Assembly (NCBI GenBank): GCA_963576735.1
Contig: OY755176.1
Location: forward strand, 14,741,423-14,805,422
DNA from: Bedellia somnulentella
Lineage: Eukaryota > Arthropoda > Insecta > Lepidoptera > Bedelliidae
Direction of reading: 5' to 3'
Length of the DNA stretch: 64,000 nucleotides
Shown here: positions 57,301 to 64,000 of the stretch, piece by piece
Numbering within the stretch: position 1 is the first letter of the stretch
Layout of the letters: every line of letters starts with the position of its first letter
Translations under genes and position numbers: made by a program
Notes under the pieces: model-generated
Seen by the model: only the letters and a program-made list of their open reading frames with translations
What the model was told of the DNA's origin: nothing
Databases searched by the model: none

Positions 57301-60300
57301 AAATACAAAAAAAGATTCATATACATAACATAAACGTTCACGCCGTTTATCCCCGAAGGGGTTGGCAGAGGTACCAATACTTCTGAACTCATATGGCAAG
57401 CGCCATCTAGTTTCCAGAGAAGGTACCCACGTTTTGCTTAGACAGTGTACTCACGTGATAGGGGGCAGGCCTATCGCCGTTTTGTACGAATACACTGTCA
57501 CATGACTAAGTACAACTCAGCCATGTGGGTTTCCTCACGATGTTTTCCCTCACCGTTAACAACCATGATAAATTAACCACACATATAACTTTAGAAAAGA
57601 CAAATTGGTGTAGGCCCGACCCAGGATTGGAACTCACGCCCTTCTGTTTTCGGGCGGTTGTTCTACCCACTGGACTATCATGTCGCTCTCAGATTCATAT
57701 ACCAGTCGTAAATCCCTAAGGGAGTTGGCCGGGGTGCTTTCTGCTAACTTATTTTTTAGATTTGACATCTTGTAACAAACCTTGCTTAAAATTATAGTGA
57801 CCACACTCTAAACCTAACTGTGCACGTTTTTGTAGAGTATGTCAAGTATCTTCTCAAAATTCAAAAGTGGTTATCAAGTACGCACGTGAATACGTATGCA
57901 TTTTTACCATGCAATTTTAAGCATTTTTATTCTGTAATTTAAAGCATTTTTATTCTGCAATTTTAAGCTTCGTTATAAAATATTAATAATTATATGAAGA
58001 CATAAATATATAACTTAGAAACACTACATCAACAGCCATCCTTTCTGGTTTAAATATGCCATTTCATTTTAGCCTTTTCGCCTGTACTTTCTTTAACGGG
58101 AACTTATTTATATCTCAAAAAATGTGTGTCAGTGCTATAAAGTTTAGACAAAATAATAACTAGTAAACTTTAAGCAACGCAATATGGGGAGTTAATATTG
58201 AACAACTGATTTATCGGAATTATATGTCCAGCAAGGTTACAGCTATTATTTTCTATATTGGGATCATCCGCTGTCATTACAATGTCGAGGACACGGGCTA
58301 GGGAGTCTCCAATAGCTATTCCTATAATACTAACACATCTCCAGTACATTTAAATGAACAGATATTAACAAATACATATTCTTACGACCATAAATCCTAA
58401 AAAGGTGTAGCCAGAGCCTCGGAATCAAAAATTCTTAAGTCAATTTTGGAAGTAAATTAATTGTATAAAAAGTGTTACTGTGTGTTTTAAAACCAAATGT
58501 ATTGTAGTACTATTGCCTAACTAAGTGTAGTGTAACATCAATATCGTTGTGTGTAAATAGAGATATTTAAAAGTTTTTGTTACTTCAACTCAAATGTAAC
58601 GATTGTGCAATAAGTTTGTTAGACCGAGAAATTAAAAAGCCTTCAAATTGTCAAAAGTTATACAAAATAAACGTGAAATATCTGTTCCATATTGCTATTT
58701 AAAACTTTAAGTAAAGATTCGTCAAAAATAAGAAGTATTTAAACTTGACACTTACTTTACATAGTCTTTGTTTATATACTGAATATTGCTATATTATTGA
58801 AAGACTCTACCGCTTGACTTTACGCTCCATATACCAATAAAGCAAACACAATCTTATGTTTAGACTTAAACGTCTGTTCGGAACCAATTGTAACAATATC
58901 TAAGTCAAAATACACAGCAACCATTGTTCCAGTCTAATGGTTACATAGTCCAGTACTAACCGTTTCTAATCGTGTATGAAAACCACTCATAAACTATAAT
59001 AAAGCAACTTTTAGTGTGACTTTTGCGGAATATATACCAAAGTTTACGGCACAAAAATATGAACGGTAACAGTTAATGCTAACGGCCATGATGACAAAAC
59101 TGAATTATAACTTAATGCTGCATGATGCAACTGTCTAAATAATGAAATGTTTCAATCATCGTTCCTCTACCACCGACCACCACCCAAAAAATACTTATCC
59201 AAGACTTCAATTAAATAGTATAATCAGCACAATTGAACATATTCCTTAACCGCCTGTCTTCTTTATTCCAGGCGACCCAATAGCATGCATCAACGACGGC
59301 GCCGTGCCAGCCCATGTGCTGAACACCTATTGCTGGATCACGTACACATTCACGCTGCCCAACTCACCCAACCTGGGCTTCATGCATCCCGGCCTGGGTA
59401 ACGAATACCATGAGGAGAAGAATATTCATGCGTACTATCAGTGGGTGCCGTTTATGCTGTTCTTTCAGGTATGGTTATATTAAGCGTTATATTTCTTAAT
59501 GGAATCGATGATTTTCTGTGGAGTAGTGTTTAAGTAGCGATAGCACTAGAGGAAAGGCTTTTAAGTGTTCGGGGTTTTGTACCTTTTGTGAAGTAGATTC
59601 AGAGGTAACTTCTTAGATGAACTTCCAAAAAATACATTTAGCTAACTTTATATTTATAAAAACGATACATAATATGTTGAACGTTAAATAACAGCGTTCA
59701 AAGTTAGGTATAATAGAATGAAAAAACTGTATTTGATGATGGAATCTTACTGCATCTTCTTAGCAACACTATTTAAATTCTTGCATTGTGATTCAGATGC
59801 CAAACAGCATATCTTGGCAGATTAAAAGTATTACTCAAACCCCCATAGCTAATGTCTACTTCATGTAAAACACCTAACACCAAATGTGCGTTTATATTTT
59901 CAGGGTCTTTTGTTTTACATTCCTCATTGGGTTTGGAAGAACTGGGAAGAAGGGAAAGTGCGCATGATATCTGACGGCATGAGAGGAACTGTTGCTAACA
60001 TCGCTGACGACAAGTCAAAGCGTCAGGTAAGAAGCAGTCTTTACCTATGCATACGTTTATTACAGGAGAATTCGAACGAAACCTCTGTATATTCTATAAT
60101 AAACTAAAAGTAAAATAAAAGTTGCAGTGATATTATATTAATCATAAAACCATTGTTCTAATGTACCATGTCTTTTTCAGAACCGATTGGTGCAATATCT
60201 TTTGGACACCCTACATATGCACAACACATACTCTTTCGGTTACTTCTTCAGTGAAGTTCTTAATTTCGTCAACGTTGTAAGTATGACTTAAGTTATGTGG

Positions 60301-61735
60301 AATTAAAATACGCTATGTAAATCTATTACTTTTAGCTAATTATACTACTAAATACTTTTACTAAATTTAATATTATAACTTTCTGTTTTCAGGTTGGCAA
60401 CATTTTCTTCATAGACAAATTTTTAGGCGGTGCTTTCCTGACTTACGGAACTGAAGTGGTTAGGTTTTCGAACATGAATCAAGAAAATCGGACAGACCCT
60501 ATGGTACGAAACTTCTTAGTAAATTAAATACTAGTTTCATTTATTTCTTGCTTATTTAATTGAATTTTTGGATATTTTAGATTCGAGTGTTCCCAAGACT
60601 GACGAAATGTACATTCCACAAATATGGTGCGTCCGGCTCAATCCAACAACACGATGCTTTGTGCGTTCTCGCACTCAACATTATCAACGAGAAAATATTT
60701 ATTTTCTTATGGTTTTGGTAAGTTTTAATTCTATGTAAATTATGCCTACTAATATATTGATCTTCGAGAGATAGTATAGTTGCTCATTATTGATACTCAA
60801 ACAGCTGGATGGTGGTCGAGTATATTGATCTCCAAGGTGAACACAGCTGAGCTATTATTCTATGCTGTAAAACACATTATCTTTTCAAATGATGTTTTCG
60901 ACATCAAGATTTATCACATTTCATCATCATCGTCTCAGCCAAGATACATCCACTGCTGAACATAAGCTGCCCCAAAACATATCTACGACATCAACTTTCT
61001 AGATTGTAACATTTGATATCAAAGATAATAACGTTGTTTTTTATTATTTCAGGTTCATAATTTTGGCTGTGGTGACAGGGTTAGCATTGGTTTACTCAGC
61101 GGCTGTGATCCTGCTTCCGAGCACTCGTGAAACTATCCTCAAAAGACGATTCCGTTTCGGAACCCCGAATGGAGTTGAAGCTCTTGTGAGGAAGACTCAG
61201 GTAAATAGACAAACTCTTAGTCTAAGATAGTTAAAAACATATAAGTTAAATAGTTAACAACATAAGTTTATTTCACATTAAATAAGTCCAATCTTGCAAA
61301 TCTCTAGAAAGGTGATTGCCAGAGTATTCATTAACATAGCCCATACTAATATCCTTTGCGCGTTGGGGCTCAGACGCCACAAAAATCGTTGTAAAGAAGA
61401 GCCGATGAGTCACAGCAATTAAGGAGCTTTACAAACAACCAAATGAGTTCTTACATTTAAAAACCGGAATTATTACCAGATTTTCCCCAACCAAGAGTTT
61501 TAAAAGAGCTCGAATAATTATATTCAGTCATCGCCTAAATTTGTTACAGGTTGGTGACTTTTTGCTGCTTCATTTCCTGGGACAAAACATGTCGCAACGT
61601 GTGTTCGGTGAAGTTTTGGATGAGCTATCTCGAAGACTTCATCTCGGTTCCAACGCTCCTTCTGCGCCATCCACGCTCGAAATGGCGCCGATATACCCAG
61701 ACATAGACAAGTTCTCGAAAGAGACCGAAACATAA
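51200..61735 (+). CDS. inx3: innexin 3, gap-junction channel subunit, 8 coding exons
   Basis: Innexins form insect gap junctions and hemichannels; Inx3 is known to pair with Inx1/Inx2 in epithelia. The joined exons give 386 codons (Drosophila Inx3 is slightly longer). Visible parts: N-terminus [20 protein letters not shown]; first membrane helix about residues 36-54; first outer loop with C60 and C75; the family signature YYQWVPF at 109-115; outer loop 2 with C240 and C258; last helix [21 protein letters not shown]-terminal tail PSAPSTLEM and ending SKETET. The tail and N-terminus match Inx3 rather than Inx1 or Inx2. Four membrane segments and paired Cys are intact, so it looks functional. 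The first intron of the coding part is 7.9 kb. Confidence 0.93.
52250..52725 (-). repeat. family B copy split by a 217-bp MITE
   Basis: Tail ACATATACTCACGGCTATAA at the left, then CGCCTCTTACGATCACCC. The 5' end is interrupted at 52480 and resumes TTCTAAGCC after 52700. Confidence 0.75.
52481..52697. mobile_element. 217-bp MITE, TTA target duplication
   Basis: Inverted ends GGGCCAGTTTTTTGATCCG and CGGATCAAAAAACTGGCCC. TTA flanks at 52478-52480 and 52698-52700. Harbinger-type target size. The interior is rich in GTTA words. Confidence 0.85.
52726..57320. other. inx3 large intron, mostly unassigned
   Basis: AT-rich. The only repeat recognised is an RTE-like worn 3' end at about 56060-56300 (minus strand, ACATGTACTCTCACGCTATT). 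No exon supported. Confidence 0.5.
57322..57688 (-). repeat. SINE family A, complete
   Basis: Nearly full length. On the minus strand GACATGATAGTCCAGTGGG (A-box like) and GAGTTCCAATCCTGGG (B-box like) mark the tRNA-derived head; the tail ends in the CCCCTTCGGGG hairpin and TTATG. Confidence 0.88.
57700..59271. other. inx3 intron, 3' part
   Basis: A family B tail (ACGACCATAAATCC, AGGTGTAGCCAGAGCC) lies at 58370-58455. The rest is unassigned AT-rich DNA. Confidence 0.5.
59272..59468 (+). CDS. inx3: inx3 coding exon 2
   Basis: Acceptor TTATTCCAG. It encodes the first outer loop, [20 protein letters not shown], and the family signature YYQWVPF. Donor GTATGG, phase 0. Confidence 0.95.
59904..60026 (+). 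CDS. inx3: inx3 coding exon 3
   Basis: 41 codons: [20 protein letters not shown] to DDKSKRQ, the end of helix 2 and the start of the inner loop. Donor GTAAGA. Confidence 0.95.
60181..60276 (+). CDS. inx3: inx3 coding exon 4
   Basis: 32 codons: [20 protein letters not shown] to EVLNFVNV. Acceptor TTTTTCAG, donor GTAAGT. Confidence 0.95.
60393..60503 (+). CDS. inx3: inx3 coding exon 5
   Basis: 37 codons: [20 protein letters not shown] to NRTDPM. It holds the end of helix 3 and part of outer loop 2. Donor GTACGA. Confidence 0.95.
60581..60717 (+). CDS. inx3: inx3 coding exon 6
   Basis: Encodes [20 protein letters not shown] and [16 protein letters not shown], with both Cys of outer loop 2. 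Ends two bases into a Trp codon at GTAAGT. Confidence 0.95.
61053..61200 (+). CDS. inx3: inx3 coding exon 7
   Basis: Encodes the last membrane helix [20 protein letters not shown] and the start of the inner tail, [15 protein letters not shown]. Donor GTAAAT. Confidence 0.95.
61550..61735 (+). CDS. inx3: inx3 coding exon 8 with stop
   Basis: Encodes [20 protein letters not shown] to [13 protein letters not shown] and TAA at 61733-61735. Acceptor TTGTTACAG. Confidence 0.95.
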   Translation, partial: VGDFLLLHFLGQNMSQRVFGEVLDELSRRLHLGSNAPSAPSTLEMAPIYPDIDKFSKETET

Positions 61736-62090
61736 ATTAGATAGACACTAGCAACACAAGAGATTTTCGTTAATATCAGAATTGTTCGCTCGCTCGCGTA
61801 TAACCGCTCTTGTATTGCTATCTTAGTATCTATCTTGAATAATGCAATGGAAATATATCATACTCATTTCTGTCCCTAGAAACAAAATCTTTCATACTAC
61901 ATTCCAATTTCAACAACGATTGACTAATGTTGAAATAGCTGCCACATTTCTTAAGCTTTAAGTGAGGTCTCAATTTCGTGTATAAATATTTGAAAATGTA
62001 TTTGAAAAATTGTGAATAGTTATGTTCTGAATTTGACGTGTGTAAATTGACTGTATCAAATAAAAAAGACAATAATGAAGACTGTACAAC
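61736..62090 (+). terminator. inx3: inx3 3' UTR with polyadenylation signal
   Basis: AATAAA at 62059-62064, followed by a GT-rich stretch (ACGGTGTTTGTGACT) near 62090. A further AATAAA near 62650 may serve a longer form. Confidence 0.65.
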
Positions 62091-63214
62091 GGTGTTTGTG
62101 ACTAACACTATTTATCTTGTACTGGAAACGAGTAGTTTAATAGTTAGCTCATATTGAAACTAATATTGTGTATTATTTACACAGGTTGTATTTTTAATGA
62201 ATTGACAAAATTACGAATTTAATAAGAAAAAATGCCACAGTTGCCTTTCTGTATTTGAATAGGGTTTGATAAATAAGCATAAATGGTGCGAAGCATAAAA
62301 CGGTTCTAATACTAACTTAATATTATCATCTTTTGTGCCATTAGTAAAGTATACAATTACGTATGTAATTCAGTAGTAAAATGGTAACCACGAATGATTG
62401 CGACACCAGTATTGCATTTCCAGTCTTCCATGAGAAATAACTAACAGATTGTGACATTCCCGTATAGGACTAAGGATTCTTACTCTTCGTTATGAAATTA
62501 ATAATTTAGTGCTTAGGTTTAAGACATTTCAGTCATTCTAGCCATATAGTAAGGATAGTGTTGGGTTTCAATAGTCCCATATATTTCTCAATCAATTTTC
62601 AGTTTAGTAGGAAAATATGTAGCATAATAAGTTTACAATAGTATGTTCTCAATAAAATATATTCAATAATAATGAATAATCTCGCATCAATTGTATTGAA
62701 ATAGTAGATATTATTTTTTAAATATAAGGAGATATGTCAAATGGAATCAACGTTCTAGAATTGCAACTAATTAAGTGAACAATGTTTTATCAGTCTCTCA
62801 TTTATTTCATTTAAGTAAATATATTTTGGAACGAAAATATCCGTTGTTTTATTTTTCTAAACTGACCTCTGCCTAAATACATTGTCCCGGTATAATAGTC
62901 AATAATGAAGTAAATACATTGACTCAAGCTTGCACCTAGTTGAAGCCATTGTAAGGGAAATTTAATGGTTATACATTTGCAGATGTCATGTTATGTAACA
63001 TAGGCAAATGTAAGTAAAGCAGTGGCGAAGAACAGTCTTTATATTTGAGAATGAGGCATAATATGCATTACCTAAAATTTGTTAGAAATGCCTTGCCTAA
63101 ATCTATTGTCGGCTTTTATAACAACACTTACTCCAAAACGAAGATGACTCATCATAGAAGGATATATTAAAACAGGGAAAACTAATAGGCAATATGCATC
63201 ATAGTCTTACTTAC

Positions 63215-63268
63215 CAAACAGCTGAGCAACACCACGGTCACGTTGAACACAATTGCACAGACAATAGC
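63215..63268 (-). CDS. candidate exon of an unknown minus-strand gene
   Basis: Between acceptor TTTGTTATGCCCAG and donor GTAAGTAAG lie 18 codons, AIVCAIVFNVTVVLLSCL, a hydrophobic segment that could be part of a membrane helix. Both splice sites are strong. No partner exon was recognised in the window, so the gene would come from the right and converge on inx3. Confidence 0.4.
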
Positions 63269-63479
63269 CTGGGCATAACAAAAGTGTAATATTTTCTGAA
63301 GTTGGTAGCCTAGTGGTAAAATTATTGCTTCGAATGCATCGCAACTCAGTCCCTTTTATGTTTGCGTGTTACGTGTGTGGTTCATTCATCAGGAATTGAA
63401 CGGTAAATAAGAACTTGTGATGACTGTTTTTGCTGTCAACCTACGGGCCTTGCCTCCGTATAAGCAAACTAACACACTT

Positions 63480-63690
63480 ACATTCACGACTAGAATAATT
63501 TAAAAGGGTGGCGAGAGCCATGCAATCATAGATACCCTGCCACTTTTGGAAGTTTCGAGTTTAATAAGATAAAATGCAGCATCAGTTCTGATGGACATGA
63601 ACCACATGGTCCTCCAAGTACCACATTGCTTTTGTAGCTTCATACAACACCCACGGGAAGAGACGGGGCAGTATGAAAGTCTAAACCGAT
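63480..63690 (-). repeat. family B, worn copy
   Basis: CTTACATTCACGACTAGAAT, then GCCACTTTTGGAAGTT and ACACCCACGGGAAGAGACGG. Confidence 0.55.
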
Positions 63691-63882
63691 GCAACGCATT
63701 CATTATAATAAGTTCACTGATTGCCATTTAAAAATCTTTTTAGATCATGTTGAAACACACACATGTCATACGGTCGGATAGACATAACTAAACTGTAAGG
63801 GATTAATCTTCCAATTCGACTACGAAACACTAAAATCTGCAAATTATTATATTACTGTCATTTTAAGAGTTAAGTTTTAAAA

Positions 63883-64000
63883 ACTAATGCCTACTTAGAA
63901 TGTCACTACCCCTTTCTTGCCACGGGTGTCATAAGAGTCGACTAAGTGTATGGGGCTATTTAAGTGGTTTTAGGGCGAGGCGGTTGGAGACAAACCAACC
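63883..64000 (+). repeat. family B, running off the window
   Basis: Begins near TAATGCCTACTTAGAATGTC and shows CCACGGGTGTCATAAGAG and GGCGAGGCGGTTGGAGAC. Confidence 0.75.

Overview
The window is animal nuclear DNA, almost certainly from a moth or butterfly. Genes are split into many short exons with GT/AG introns, intergenic DNA is AT-rich, and the same short interspersed repeats recur throughout, including a tRNA-headed family of a type I associate with Lepidoptera. There are piggyBac, hAT, Harbinger-like, foldback, RTE-like and jockey-like remnants and one 200-base assembly gap (13656-13855). I see no bacterial, viral or CRISPR features.

Layout. (1) 1-4090: degraded mobile elements, namely a piggyBac-like element with TTAA ends and two near-identical 414-bp MITEs, then a possible last exon of a plus-strand gene at 4050-4078. 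(2) 4090-6640: AT-rich and free of repeats, probably the long 3' UTR of the next gene. (3) 6641-41145, minus strand: one large gene for a DOCK3/4-type guanine-nucleotide exchange factor (Drosophila sponge). I could trace 29 exons with matching splice phases, about 1,555 codons. The SH3-containing N-terminus is not found, and part of the DHR-2 domain lies in the gap. Its introns hold most of the mobile DNA. (4) 41146-47100: repeats, including a 1.5-kb hAT-like element inside a SINE. (5) 47150-62090, plus strand: innexin 3, with a probable untranslated first exon, 8 coding exons (386 codons) and a polyadenylation signal. (6) 62100-64000: intergenic, with one candidate minus-strand exon of an unknown neighbour.

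The two main genes are divergent (DOCK minus, innexin plus). Both act at the cell cortex, DOCK on Rac/Rap signalling and innexin in gap junctions, but nothing here shows that they work together.

The most unusual signal is in the DOCK gene. At least eight of its exons have partial copies in a neighbouring intron. In the most striking case one 2-kb intron (26549-28568) consists largely of tandem copies of the upstream exon's donor edge (143-bp unit, five extra) followed by tandem copies of the downstream exon's acceptor edge (200-bp unit, about five extra).
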